In this document: piece by piece, positions 12,552 to 21,022 of the stretch | Layout: each line of letters begins with the position of its first letter | Numbering within the stretch: the stretch's first letter is position 1 | Assembly: GCA_902555275.1 (NCBI GenBank) | Contig: CACDRY010000012.1 | Coordinates: forward strand, 1-33,900 | Length of the DNA stretch: 33,900 nucleotides | From: an uncultured Pelagibacteraceae bacterium | Lineage (GTDB): Bacteria > Pseudomonadota > Alphaproteobacteria > Pelagibacterales > Pelagibacteraceae | Reading direction: 5' to 3' | Program-made: the position numbers and the translations under genes | Notes under the pieces: generated by a model | Told to the model about the DNA's origin: nothing | What the model saw: only the letters and a program-made list of their open reading frames with translations | The model's database searches: none

Positions 12552-15500
12552 GTGGAAATTAAACTTGAGGACAAATATAAATTAAGAAAAGGTACCAGAT
12601 TTTTAACTGGTGCTCAAGCCCTTGTTCGAGTCCCAATTGTTCAATCAAGAAGAGATAGACGAAAAAACTTAAATACAGCTTGTTATATTTCTGGTTATAG
12701 AGGTTCTCCTCTAGGCGGCTATGACCAACAGATTTTAAAAAACAAAAAATATTTAAATGAGAATAATATTTTTTTTCAACCAGGAATAAATGAAGAACTT
12801 GCAGCAACTTCTTTATGGGGTACACAGCAAGTTAATTTAAGAAAACAAGATAAATATGATGGTGTTTTTGGCATATGGTATGGCAAAGGGCCAGGCGTAG
12901 ATAGAGCTGGAGATGCTTTAAAACATGTTAATTTAGCTGGTACTTCAAAATTTGGTGGTGTAATTGCTTTAATGGGAGATGATCATATATGTGAATCCTC
13001 AACAACTTCTCATCAAAGTGAATTTGCAATGATTGATGCGATGATACCTTTTTTTAACCCAAGTGGTGTTCAAGAAATACTAGATTATGGAATTATAGGA
13101 ATCGAATTATCAAGAAAAAGTGGGTGTTGGGTAGGTATAAAGTGTGTTCATGATAACGTTAGCTCAGGTGCAACTGTTGACTTAGACGAAAATAGGTTAA
13201 ATCTTTTAGATATTTCAAGTGAAACATATCCATCGGAAGGATTAAACATTAGATTAAAAGACACTGCACAAGAAAAAGAATATAGGCTACACCACCATAA
13301 AATAAAATATGTAAAAGAATTTTGTAAAATAAATAATTTGAATAAAATTATTTTCGATTCAGAAAAGGCAAAAATTGGAATAATTAGTACTGGAAAGTCT
13401 TTTTTAGATACAAAATTAGGGCTAGAAAAAATTGGAATAAATGAAGATATTGCCAATCAAGTAGGAATTAAATTTCTTAAAATTGCTATGCCTTGGCCAT
13501 TAGAGGAAACAGTAATTGAAAAATTTTCTGAAAATTTGGAAAAAATCATTGTTGTTGAAGAAAAAAGATCAATCATTGAAACACAAGTTAAAGAAATATT
13601 ATTTAATAAAAATTTAAACATAAAAGTAGTTGGAAAAAATGACGAAAATAATAATGATTTATTTGTTTCTTCTGGAGCTTTAGATCCAGGTGAAATTGGT
13701 TTAAAGATCTTTGAAATAATTAATTACCTTAAACTACCAGATGAAGTAAATAATCTTTCAAAAAAATTAAAGTCTTTGAAAGAAAAAACCAATTCAAATA
13801 TTTCTTTAAAAAGAGTACCACATTTCTGTTCTGGGTGCCCTCATAATACTTCAACTAGAATACCTGAAGGTAGTAGAGCAATTACAGGTATTAGTTGCGC
13901 TTATCTTGTAGAACATATGGAGAGAGATAATGAAGGCTTTTCACAAATGGGGTCAGAAGGTGCAACTTGGGTTGGTGAGTCTGTATTTAGTAATACAGAC
14001 CATGTTTTTCAAAATATGGGAGATGGGACTTACATCCATTCAGGAATTCTATCTATAAGACATGCAGTTGCAGCAAAAACTAAAATGACATTTAAGATTT
14101 TGTATAATGATGCCGTTGCTTTGACAGGAGGTCAAGCATTAGACGGATTACCAACAGTTGCACAAATGTCTAAACAGCTTGAAGCAGAAGGTGTTGAAGA
14201 AATTGCAATAATCACAGATGAAATTGAAAAATATAGTGATAGTGGAGGTTTTGCGAAAAATTCAAAAGTTTATGACAGAAAAAATATTATAGATGTTCAA
14301 ATTGAATTAAGCAAAATTAATGGAACAACTGTTATTATTTATGATCAAACCTGCGCGGCTGAGAAAAGAAGGAGAAGAAAAAAAGGCATCTTAGAAGAGC
14401 CTAAGAAAAAAATTTTTATCAATAAAGACCTATGCGAAGGTTGTGGAGATTGTGGAATACAATCTAATTGTGTTTCTATTGCACCTGTTGAAACTGAATA
14501 CGGAAGAAAAAGACAAATTGACCAATCTTCTTGTAACAAAGATTACACATGTGTTGATGGATTTTGTCCAAGCTTTGTAAGTCTTGAGGGCGATATAAGA
14601 CTTAAGAAAAATTATGACGATAATTTAATTAATAAAATAAATTCAAAGATAGATGATCCAATATTGCCTCAAATTAATAAATCTTTTGGGATAATGATTG
14701 CTGGAATTGGTGGTACAGGAGTTGTTACAATTGGAGCTGTGTTAGCAACAGCTGCTCAAATAGATGGAAAAGGATCAGGGGTTTTAGATATGACTGGGTT
14801 AGCTCAAAAAGGTGGAGCTGTTAAAAGTTTCTTAAGAATTTTTGAAAAACCAGAGGATGTAGGGGCAATAAGATTATCTTATGGTGATACAAACTTACTT
14901 CTGGGGTTTGATTTACTTGTATCAAATGATTTAGAAATAATAAAAACCTTAGATAAAAAAATTTCAAAATTAATAGTTAATACGGATGAAGTTATGCCTG
15001 GAGATTTTACGAGGGACAAAAATTTCTACTTACCTTTTGATGAAATGAGAGATAATTTAATTAATATAGCAGGTCAAGAAAATATAAAATTTATATCTTC
15101 AAATAAAATTACATCTAAGATTTTAGGAAATTCAATTTTATCAAATATGTTTAATGTTGGAGTAGCATATCAATCAGGTTTAATTCCAATTTCAGCTTCA
15201 TCAATTGAAAAAGCAATTGAGTTAAATGGTGCAAGTGTAAAAGATAATATTGATGCATTCAGATTTGGAAGACATTATGAAAATTTAAAACATGAGGTTT
15301 TAGATATAATTAAAGATGAGCCAGAAGTACTAGAGGGTTTTGAAGAAAAATATAAGAATAGATTTAAGTTTTTGGAAGATTATCAAGATATAAAATATGC
15401 TGAAAAATTTGAAGAACTTGTTAGTTACGCAAGAAAGATAGATAAAAATATAGGAAATGGAAGTCAATTCTCAACAGCAGTCTTAAAAAATTATTTCAAA

Positions 15501-15971
15501 TTAATGGCATACAAAGATGAGTATGAGGTATCAAGATTAATGACAAATAAAAAATTCTTAGATGATGTAAATAAAAACTTTGAAGGTGACTTTAATTACA
15601 ACTTTTATTTAGCTCCACCAATCTTCAGTAAAAAAAGCAAAGTAGATGGTAAATTACTAAAAATAAAATTTGGTGGATGGTTATTTAATGTATTCAAATT
15701 ACTTTCAAAATTTAAATTTTTAAGAGGTACAAAACTTGATCCATTTGGCTATTTAAATGAAAGAAAAATGGAGAGAGAATTAATAAGAGATTATAAGCAA
15801 ACAATTACTGGCATAGGAACAAAAATAAATAAATCAAACTATGAAACGGCAGTTAAAATAGCATCAATACCTGATCAAATCAGAGGTTTTGGACATGTTA
15901 AGGAAAAGAATATAAAAGAAGCAATAAACTATAGGACAGATTTACTAAATTCTTTTCATGAAAACACTTAG
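12552..15971 (+). CDS. indolepyruvate ferredoxin oxidoreductase, fused alpha-gamma form
   Basis: Oxidatively decarboxylates aryl- or branched 2-oxo acids to acyl-CoA with ThDP and Fe-S centres. The 1139-aa single chain is the alphaproteobacterial fusion of IorA and IorB. In order it shows an N-terminal pyruvate-oxidoreductase-like domain (GYRGSPLGGYD), CSGCPHN (Cys426, Cys429), the ThDP motif MGDGTYIHSG around Asp491, and a ferredoxin-like cysteine set (Cys628, 631, 634, 640). The gamma domain GIGGTGVVTIG (from Gly718) and a C-terminal family domain complete it. The start is GTG 12552; no nearby in-frame ATG exists. The last 14 bases overlap the EamA gene. Placed directly after a DadA-like oxidase, it probably handles the 2-oxo acid from amino acid breakdown. 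Substrate range is inferred from the family. Confidence 0.92.
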   Translation: MEIKLEDKYKLRKGTRFLTGAQALVRVPIVQSRRDRRKNLNTACYISGYRGSPLGGYDQQILKNKKYLNENNIFFQPGINEELAATSLWGTQQVNLRKQDKYDGVFGIWYGKGPGVDRAGDALKHVNLAGTSKFGGVIALMGDDHICESSTTSHQSEFAMIDAMIPFFNPSGVQEILDYGIIGIELSRKSGCWVGIKCVHDNVSSGATVDLDENRLNLLDISSETYPSEGLNIRLKDTAQEKEYRLHHHKIKYVKEFCKINNLNKIIFDSEKAKIGIISTGKSFLDTKLGLEKIGINEDIANQVGIKFLKIAMPWPLEETVIEKFSENLEKIIVVEEKRSIIETQVKEILFNKNLNIKVVGKNDENNNDLFVSSGALDPGEIGLKIFEIINYLKLPDEVNNLSKKLKSLKEKTNSNISLKRVPHFCSGCPHNTSTRIPEGSRAITGISCAYLVEHMERDNEGFSQMGSEGATWVGESVFSNTDHVFQNMGDGTYIHSGILSIRHAVAAKTKMTFKILYNDAVALTGGQALDGLPTVAQMSKQLEAEGVEEIAIITDEIEKYSDSGGFAKNSKVYDRKNIIDVQIELSKINGTTVIIYDQTCAAEKRRRRKKGILEEPKKKIFINKDLCEGCGDCGIQSNCVSIAPVETEYGRKRQIDQSSCNKDYTCVDGFCPSFVSLEGDIRLKKNYDDNLINKINSKIDDPILPQINKSFGIMIAGIGGTGVVTIGAVLATAAQIDGKGSGVLDMTGLAQKGGAVKSFLRIFEKPEDVGAIRLSYGDTNLLLGFDLLVSNDLEIIKTLDKKISKLIVNTDEVMPGDFTRDKNFYLPFDEMRDNLINIAGQENIKFISSNKITSKILGNSILSNMFNVGVAYQSGLIPISASSIEKAIELNGASVKDNIDAFRFGRHYENLKHEVLDIIKDEPEVLEGFEEKYKNRFKFLEDYQDIKYAEKFEELVSYARKIDKNIGNGSQFSTAVLKNYFKLMAYKDEYEVSRLMTNKKFLDDVNKNFEGDFNYNFYLAPPIFSKKSKVDGKLLKIKFGGWLFNVFKLLSKFKFLRGTKLDPFGYLNERKMERELIRDYKQTITGIGTKINKSNYETAVKIASIPDQIRGFGHVKEKNIKEAINYRTDLLNSFHENT

Positions 15972-16863
15972 CCCTTTATATTTAGCCTCTCTTTATCTGG
16001 TTTTAGCTTGTTTATTTTGGGCAGGCAACTTTATAGTAGGAAAAGCTGCAAGCATTATTGATATTCCTCCGATATCATTAAATTTTTATAGATGGTTTTT
16101 GGCTTGGTTAGTTTTGCTTCCATTCACTTATAAAGAATTATTAAATAACCAAAAAATTATATTAGATAATATTTTTTTATTTTCATTATTGGGAATTCTG
16201 GCTGTGACTGTTTTTAATTCAGCTCTTTTTTACTCACTGAGACATACCCAAGTTATTACTGGAGTGCTTATGATTTCAACAGTACCAGTTATGATTATAT
16301 TATTTTCATTCTTACTTAAAATTGAGAAAACAAATTCATTTCAAATAATAGGAGTATTTCTCTCACTTACAGGTGTTTTGTTTATAATAACAAAAGCAAA
16401 TTTAAATAATTTATTAAATTTGTCATTTAACAAAGGAGACATTTTTGCATTAATTGCAATGTTTGCATGGTCTCTTTATTCAGCGCTTCTGAAAAAAAAG
16501 GAATTCAATCTATCTCCAATTTCTCTATTACAGGTCGTTATAACTTTTGGAGTTATTTTTCTAATTCCTATGTATTTTATTGATTATAGTTTGGGTAGTG
16601 TAATCAAATTACAATCTTCTTTTTATTTAGTTTTATTCTATGTTGTTTTTTTCCCAGGTTTAATCTCATTTCTGTTTTGGATAAAAGGTGTAAAACTTAT
16701 TGGAGCTAATAGATCTGGAGTTTTTCTTCATTTGATGCCAATTCTTGGTGCAATAATGGCTATGATAATTTTCAATGAAAAAATTTTATTTTATCATTTC
16801 TTAGGTGCAATTTTTATAATTGCTGGTATTACAATCTCGAATAAAAAAACTCAAAATGCTTAA
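15958..16863 (+). CDS. EamA/DMT-superfamily transporter
   Basis: Inner-membrane transporter of the drug/metabolite family, which moves amino acids or other small metabolites, usually outward. The 301-aa protein has about ten predicted helices in two EamA repeats (roughly residues 8-140 and 155-296). Each repeat ends in a typical helix such as IIGVFLSLTGVLFIITKA and FLGAIFIIAGITI. FWAGNFIVGKAA near the N-terminus is a common family signature. It overlaps the preceding oxidoreductase by 14 bases and the next dehydrogenase by 8, so it belongs to the same operon and may carry a substrate or product of it. The cargo is unknown. Confidence 0.88.
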   Translation: MKTLSPLYLASLYLVLACLFWAGNFIVGKAASIIDIPPISLNFYRWFLAWLVLLPFTYKELLNNQKIILDNIFLFSLLGILAVTVFNSALFYSLRHTQVITGVLMISTVPVMIILFSFLLKIEKTNSFQIIGVFLSLTGVLFIITKANLNNLLNLSFNKGDIFALIAMFAWSLYSALLKKKEFNLSPISLLQVVITFGVIFLIPMYFIDYSLGSVIKLQSSFYLVLFYVVFFPGLISFLFWIKGVKLIGANRSGVFLHLMPILGAIMAMIIFNEKILFYHFLGAIFIIAGITISNKKTQNA

Positions 16864-17806
16864 GGTAGCTATTTTAGACGATTATCAAAACGTTGCTCAA
16901 GAATTTATAGATTTGAAAAATCTTTCATCAAAGTTTGATATTGAGATTTTCAGTGAACCTTTTGAAAACGAGGATGATGCCATAGAAAAATTAAAAGAAT
17001 TTGAGGCTCTGCTTATTATGAGAGAAAGAACATCAATTACTTCAAATCTCATTAAAAGTTTGAAAAAACTAAAATACATTTCTACAAGCGGAATGAGAAA
17101 TAAAGCGATAGATTTAGATGCAGCTAAAAAGGCAAAAATTATTGTTACTGGAACTGAAATAAATTCAAATCCAACTTGTGAGTTAACATGGGCTTTAATC
17201 CTGGGTCTTGCAAGAAATATTAAAGTAGAGGTTGATAATATGTATCAAGGTTATTGGCAGACAACAGTAGGTATTGAATTAAAAGGTAAAATATTAGGAC
17301 TTATTGGTTTAGGAAAAGTTGGATCTCAGGTTGCTAAAATAGGAAAAGCTTTTGGAATGCAAGTTATGGCATGGAGTGAAAATTTAAGTCTAGATAAATG
17401 TAAAGATCTTGATGTTTTGCCATCTAGTAAAGAGGATCTTATTCAAAACTCTGATTTTATATCAATTCATGTTCAAGGAGGAGAAAGATATAAGGATTGT
17501 ATAAAGCTTGCTGAATTTGATAAAATGAAAAAATCTGCTTTTCTAATTAATACTTCAAGAGGTCCAATTGTTAACGAAGATGATTTAATTAAAGCTCTTT
17601 CAACTAACTTAATAGCCGGAGCTGGTATCGATGTTTATGATAATGAACCTCTACCCAGTGGTCACAAATTAAGATTTGTGCCCAACGCACTTTTGCTTCC
17701 GCACGTAGGCTACGTCACAGCTGAAAATTATTCTATTTTCTATACTCAAATGATTGAGAATTTAGAAGCCTGTGTTGGTGGTAAGCCTATTCGAGAAATA
17801 AAGTAA
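16856..17806 (+). CDS. D-isomer-specific 2-hydroxyacid dehydrogenase family protein
   Basis: Likely reduces a 2-oxo acid to a D-2-hydroxy acid, or the reverse, using NAD(P)H. From ATG 16856 the protein is 316 aa. A TTG 36 bases upstream is also in frame but lies well inside the EamA gene, so I prefer the ATG. Rossmann motif GLGKVG is at 151-156. The catalytic set typical of the family is present: Arg235 in NTSRGPIV, Glu264 in DNEPLP and His283 in LLPHVGY. It overlaps EamA by 8 bases and the next gene follows after one base. In this operon it could reduce the 2-oxo acid made by the FAD enzyme, but its substrate (phosphoglycerate, glyoxylate, phenylpyruvate and others) cannot be decided from sequence. 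Confidence 0.88.
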   Translation: MLKVAILDDYQNVAQEFIDLKNLSSKFDIEIFSEPFENEDDAIEKLKEFEALLIMRERTSITSNLIKSLKKLKYISTSGMRNKAIDLDAAKKAKIIVTGTEINSNPTCELTWALILGLARNIKVEVDNMYQGYWQTTVGIELKGKILGLIGLGKVGSQVAKIGKAFGMQVMAWSENLSLDKCKDLDVLPSSKEDLIQNSDFISIHVQGGERYKDCIKLAEFDKMKKSAFLINTSRGPIVNEDDLIKALSTNLIAGAGIDVYDNEPLPSGHKLRFVPNALLLPHVGYVTAENYSIFYTQMIENLEACVGGKPIREIK

Positions 17807-17807
17807 A

Positions 17808-18713
17808 ATGGAATTACCAGTTGTAAATCACCCTGATTATGAAGCAAAAATTGGTGATGATAATAAATTTCCAATTAAAAAGTTTGGTGAATTAGCTAGT
17901 TTTCTTAAAAAAGAAAAGGTAGTTAAGAGGTTTTATAAACCTGATCCATGCTCAGTAGATACACTAAAAGAAGTTCACTCGGAGGAGTATATTTTTAAAA
18001 TTAAAAATAAAACATTAGAGCAAACATTGGTTAAAAAAATAGGGTTTCCTTTAGTTGATAGTGTGGTCAGAAGATCTTTAGTTGCAACAGGCGGAACGGT
18101 ATTGGCCTCTAAATTAGCAATAAATTATGGAATAGCTTGTAACACAGCTGGTGGAAGTCATCATGCTATTTATGACCAGGGAGCTGGTTTTTGTGTTTTT
18201 AATGATGTAGCTGTTGCTGCAAAGTATCTCTTGAATAGAGGGTTGGCTAACAAAATCCTAATAGTCGATTTAGATGTTCACCAAGGTAACGGAAATTCAG
18301 AATTATTTAAAAATGAAAATAATGTTTTTACATTTAGTATGCACACAAAAGTGAATTATCCACCAATTAAATCAAAAAGTGATCTGGATATTGAACTTGA
18401 ACAAAACATGGAAGATGATGAGTATTTAGATATTTTAAAAAAAAATCTAATTTTTCTAAATGATTTTAATTTTGATTTCGTATTTTATATCGCAGGTGTT
18501 GACATTCACTTACATGATAGATTAGGTAAGTTGTGTATTACTGACAAAGGAATTAATAAAAGAGACGAGATGGTTATTGGAAACTTTTTTAAAAGAAGAG
18601 TTCCTATTTGCGGAGTTTTAGGTGGTGGTTACAACAAAGACTTTAAAAAACTTATTGAATTACATGCAAGTTTACATAAAAATTGTGCTAAATATTTAAA
18701 TGACAAAAAATAA
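17808..18713 (+). CDS. histone-deacetylase-fold amidohydrolase (HDAC11-like)
   Basis: Zn-dependent deacetylase-fold hydrolase; bacterial members remove acetyl groups from polyamines, other amines or small molecules. The 301-aa protein shows GGSHHA (paired His118, His119), FCVFNDVAVAAK, and DLDVHQGNG with the zinc ligands Asp156 and His158. AGVD supplies the third ligand, Asp232, and the chain ends with GVLGGGYNKD. The AGVD-DRLG pattern resembles the HDAC11/class IV-like branch more than acetylpolyamine amidohydrolase proper. It follows the hydroxyacid dehydrogenase after one base and overlaps msrB by 14 bases. In an amino-acid catabolic context it may release a free amine from an N-acyl compound; this is inference. 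Confidence 0.88.
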   Translation: MELPVVNHPDYEAKIGDDNKFPIKKFGELASFLKKEKVVKRFYKPDPCSVDTLKEVHSEEYIFKIKNKTLEQTLVKKIGFPLVDSVVRRSLVATGGTVLASKLAINYGIACNTAGGSHHAIYDQGAGFCVFNDVAVAAKYLLNRGLANKILIVDLDVHQGNGNSELFKNENNVFTFSMHTKVNYPPIKSKSDLDIELEQNMEDDEYLDILKKNLIFLNDFNFDFVFYIAGVDIHLHDRLGKLCITDKGINKRDEMVIGNFFKRRVPICGVLGGGYNKDFKKLIELHASLHKNCAKYLNDKK

Positions 18714-19068
18714 TCCAAATTTAACTCATCAACAAAATAGAGTATTATTTGAAGAAGCAACAGAACCTCCAGGTTCAAGTGAACTTAATTTTGAAAAGAG
18801 AGAGGGTAGTTATCATTGTGCAAACTGCGGAGTGAAATTGTTTGAGTCTAACACTAAGTATGAAAGTGGCTCTGGCTGGCCATCATTTTACGCATCTCTA
18901 CCTGATGCATTTGAAACTACAACAGACTATCATATCGGTTATGCCAGAACCGAATACCATTGCAAGAATTGTGGAGGACATCACGGCCATATATTTGATG
19001 ATGGTCCACAACCAACAGGAAAAAGATACTGTAATAATGGAGTTTGTTTAGTTTTTAAACCTAAATAA
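18700..19068 (+). CDS. msrB: peptide methionine-(R)-S-oxide reductase
   Basis: Repairs oxidized methionine by reducing the R-sulfoxide. The 122 aa are slightly shorter than average but the domain is complete: zinc cysteines Cys40/Cys43 (CANC) and Cys88/Cys91 (CKNC), SGSGWPSFY, HHGHIFDDGPQPTGKRYC, and catalytic Cys111. An additional Cys116 sits in the segment after the catalytic Cys, where many family members have a small or hydrophobic residue; its role is unknown. ATG 18700 overlaps the end of the HDAC-like gene by 14 bases; the next gene starts 13 bases after its stop. Confidence 0.95.
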   Translation: MTKNNPNLTHQQNRVLFEEATEPPGSSELNFEKREGSYHCANCGVKLFESNTKYESGSGWPSFYASLPDAFETTTDYHIGYARTEYHCKNCGGHHGHIFDDGPQPTGKRYCNNGVCLVFKPK

Positions 19069-19081
19069 TTGATTTCAAATT

Positions 19082-20317
19082 ATGAATATAATTGAAATAC
19101 AAAAAAAGATTATCTCTGAAAAAATTAAGTTAAAAAATAAATCGAAAAATTATTTAAGTAATTTCAAAAATATTGAGAAGTATATCAAAAAAGAAGTTGA
19201 GATAATTAAAAGTTTTGAGAATTCGATTATCCCAGAAATAGAATTTAAAAATATTTTAATTGAAAACGAAAGGACTATTAATCAGAGAGTTCTGAAACGT
19301 GGTTGTGTAATAATTAGAAATGTTTTTGGTAAAAAAAAAATGAAAGATCTGAATAAAAATCTAGATCAATATGTTTTAGATAACAATTATTTTGAAGACC
19401 AAAAAAAAAAGATAGGTATAGATAAATATTTTAGTGAACTCAAATCAGGAAAACCTCAAATTTTTGGATTGTATTGGTCTAAAGCGCAATCAGAAATTAG
19501 ACACTCTCAAGAAATGGAAAAAGTTAAAAAATGGCTAAATAATCTTTGGAACTATAAGTATAAGGATAAGAGTGTTTTTGATCCAAATAAAGAACTTGTA
19601 TACGCAGATCGAGTAAGAAGAAGAGAACCAGGAGACGATACATTGGGGCTATCACCACATTGTGACGCTGGATCGATTGAAAGATGGACTGATAATGCAT
19701 ATCAAAAAATTTATAATGATATTTTTTCAGATAATTTCGAAAATTATAATCCGTTTGATGCTAAATATAGAGATGAAACAATTGAATTTGAGTCACCTGC
19801 GGTAGCGCATGTATTTAGAACATTTCAAGGATGGACAGCCTTAACAGAACAAGGTCCAAATGATGGAACTTTACAATTAATTCCTATTGCCAAAGGAATG
19901 GCATATGTTTTAACAAGAGCTTTGCTAGATGATGTGCCTGAAAACGAGTTATGCGGTTCAAAAGCAGGAAAAGCTTTATCAATAAATGAAAAATATCATA
20001 GCTTATTATTAGAAGGTTTAATTTCAATTCCCAAAATGTATCCTGGAGATACTATTTGGTGGCACCCTGACGTTGTGCATGCTGTTGAGGAAAAACATAT
20101 GGGTAAAACTTTTTCAAATGTTATTTATGTAGGTGCAACTCCATACTGTAAAAAAAATATTGATTACATAAAAAAACAATCAAAAAAATTTATTGAAGGT
20201 AAAAGTCCACCTGATTTTGCTGCTGAAGATTATGAAGTAAATTATAAAGGTAGAGTTACAATTAATGATTTAAGTGAACTAGCTAAAAAACAATTAGGTT
20301 TAGTTGATTGGAATTAA
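19082..20317 (+). CDS. DUF1479 (YbiU-like) Fe(II)/2-oxoglutarate-type oxygenase
   Basis: Family of putative non-haem iron dioxygenases of unknown substrate. In the 411-aa protein the first ~60 residues are Lys/Ile-rich and probably helical. The core has a facial-triad-like His193-x-Asp195 in SPHCDAGS and a second His in WWHPDVVHAVEE (His328 or His333; I favour His333). RVRRREPGDDTLGL and HVFRTFQGWTALTEQGP also look like DUF1479 signatures. Two A10 runs (19331-19340, 19401-19410) are both in frame. It is the last gene of the seven-gene run and its stop lies 1 base from the end of the convergent glutaredoxin gene, with no visible terminator. Family assignment is by recognition; enzymatic activity is inferred from the motif. 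Confidence 0.82.
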   Translation: MNIIEIQKKIISEKIKLKNKSKNYLSNFKNIEKYIKKEVEIIKSFENSIIPEIEFKNILIENERTINQRVLKRGCVIIRNVFGKKKMKDLNKNLDQYVLDNNYFEDQKKKIGIDKYFSELKSGKPQIFGLYWSKAQSEIRHSQEMEKVKKWLNNLWNYKYKDKSVFDPNKELVYADRVRRREPGDDTLGLSPHCDAGSIERWTDNAYQKIYNDIFSDNFENYNPFDAKYRDETIEFESPAVAHVFRTFQGWTALTEQGPNDGTLQLIPIAKGMAYVLTRALLDDVPENELCGSKAGKALSINEKYHSLLLEGLISIPKMYPGDTIWWHPDVVHAVEEKHMGKTFSNVIYVGATPYCKKNIDYIKKQSKKFIEGKSPPDFAAEDYEVNYKGRVTINDLSELAKKQLGLVDWN

Positions 20318-20318
20318 T

Positions 20319-20573
20319 TTACTTTAAAGATGCTTCTAGTTGACCATTTTTTTCAAGATCTCTTAACTCTTGGTAACCACCAATATGTTCATCATTAAAA
20401 AAAATTTGAGGTATTGTTCTTCTTCCATTAGCTTTTTGTATCATTTCATCTCTAAGCTCTGGACCAGTAGATACATCAATAACTTTGTATTCAAGATTAT
20501 TTCTATTCAGCAACCTTTTTGCTGCATCACAAAAAGCACACATTGGGCCTGAATACATTGTAATATTTTTCAT
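20319..20573 (-). CDS. grxC: glutaredoxin (GrxC type)
   Basis: Small thiol-disulfide oxidoreductase that uses glutathione. The 84 aa match the single-domain glutaredoxin 3 size. The active site is Cys12-Ala-Phe-Cys15, so the usual proline after the first cysteine (CPYC/CPFC) is replaced by alanine, which would be expected to shift redox potential. The cis-Pro motif RTIPQIFFND and the GGYQEL glutathione-binding end are present. It lies on the minus strand, 28 bases downstream of the TIGR03643 gene, probably on the same transcript, and converges with the DUF1479 gene. Confidence 0.93.
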   Translation of the reverse strand: MKNITMYSGPMCAFCDAAKRLLNRNNLEYKVIDVSTGPELRDEMIQKANGRRTIPQIFFNDEHIGGYQELRDLEKNGQLEASLK

Positions 20574-20601
20574 ATTAAAGATATAATTATATTTTTATAA
20601 T

Positions 20602-20901
20602 TTACCAGTTAAGAATTTCATTTTTCTTAATTTTTATTCTTATTTGTTTTCTTGAATACTCAAATTTTTTTCTATGTTTAATACTTTGTGAATTTACTCT
20701 TTTTCTCCATAACCTAAAAGATGAGGGTTTAAGACTTCTTCTCATTATCTTAATTACATCAGATTCAGTTTTGCCTGTTTTTTTTTCTATCTCCTCAAAT
20801 GTTATTCTGTCAGCCCAAGCTGCCCAGATAACCCAGTCTGGACTTCCTGGTTTTGGCTCAGGATTTTTGACTTTGGTTGTAGGCCTGTGACTTTTTTTCA
20901 T
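20602..20901 (-). CDS. TIGR03643/DUF2805 family protein
   Basis: Conserved small protein of unknown function. The core matches my memory of the family: PDWVIWAAWADRITFEEIE followed by SDVIKIMRRSLKPSSFRLWR (roughly residues 21-65), which looks like a helix-turn-helix-like fold. The C-terminal third is very basic (KHRKKFEYSRKQIRIKIKK), consistent with nucleic acid binding, but no function is established. It is read on the minus strand, divergent from the LysE-type gene, with 120 bases between them, and is followed by the glutaredoxin gene. Confidence 0.8.
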   Translation of the reverse strand: MKKSHRPTTKVKNPEPKPGSPDWVIWAAWADRITFEEIEKKTGKTESDVIKIMRRSLKPSSFRLWRKRVNSQSIKHRKKFEYSRKQIRIKIKKNEILNW

Positions 20902-20925
20902 AGATTTTTCAGCAAAACTTTAAAT

Positions 20926-20949
20926 AAATTTTAATGCAAATTTTAATGC
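20926..20949. repeat. perfect 12-bp tandem repeat in divergent intergenic region
   Basis: AAATTTTAATGC occurs twice without a gap (20926-20937 and 20938-20949) between the divergent TIGR03643 and LysE-type genes. It lies just upstream of a possible -10 box (TATGAT at 20951 or TATTAT at 20956). One helical turn plus about 1.5 bp separates the copies, so it could be a pair of operator half-sites or simply a small duplication. Confidence 0.6.
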
Positions 20950-20967
20950 CTATGATATTATCACTTT

Positions 20968-21022
20968 TAGATAGTCCTATCTAGCCATCTTTAGCTCCCG
21001 GTTTTTTAGGACTATCCTAAAA
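20968..21022 (+). promoter_or_regulatory. leader with competing hairpins at the start of the LysE-type gene
   Basis: Three inverted repeats share bases. TAGATA/TATCTA with a GTCC loop lies at 20968-20983. A perfect 8-bp stem TTTTAGGA/TCCTAAAA with loop CTA lies at 21004-21022 and includes the A of the start codon. A 10-bp long-range pair, GATAGTCCTA (20970-20979) with TAGGACTATC (21007-21016), would break both local hairpins. In RNA this could be a two-state switch controlling access to the start codon. In DNA the same symmetry could be an operator. No T-run follows, so it is not a plain terminator. Confidence 0.45.

Noticed and set aside
16820..16855. Upstream TTG start for the 2-hydroxyacid dehydrogenase
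   Set aside because: It would add 12 residues inside the EamA gene without family support; ATG 16856 gives the expected MLKVAILDDYQ start.
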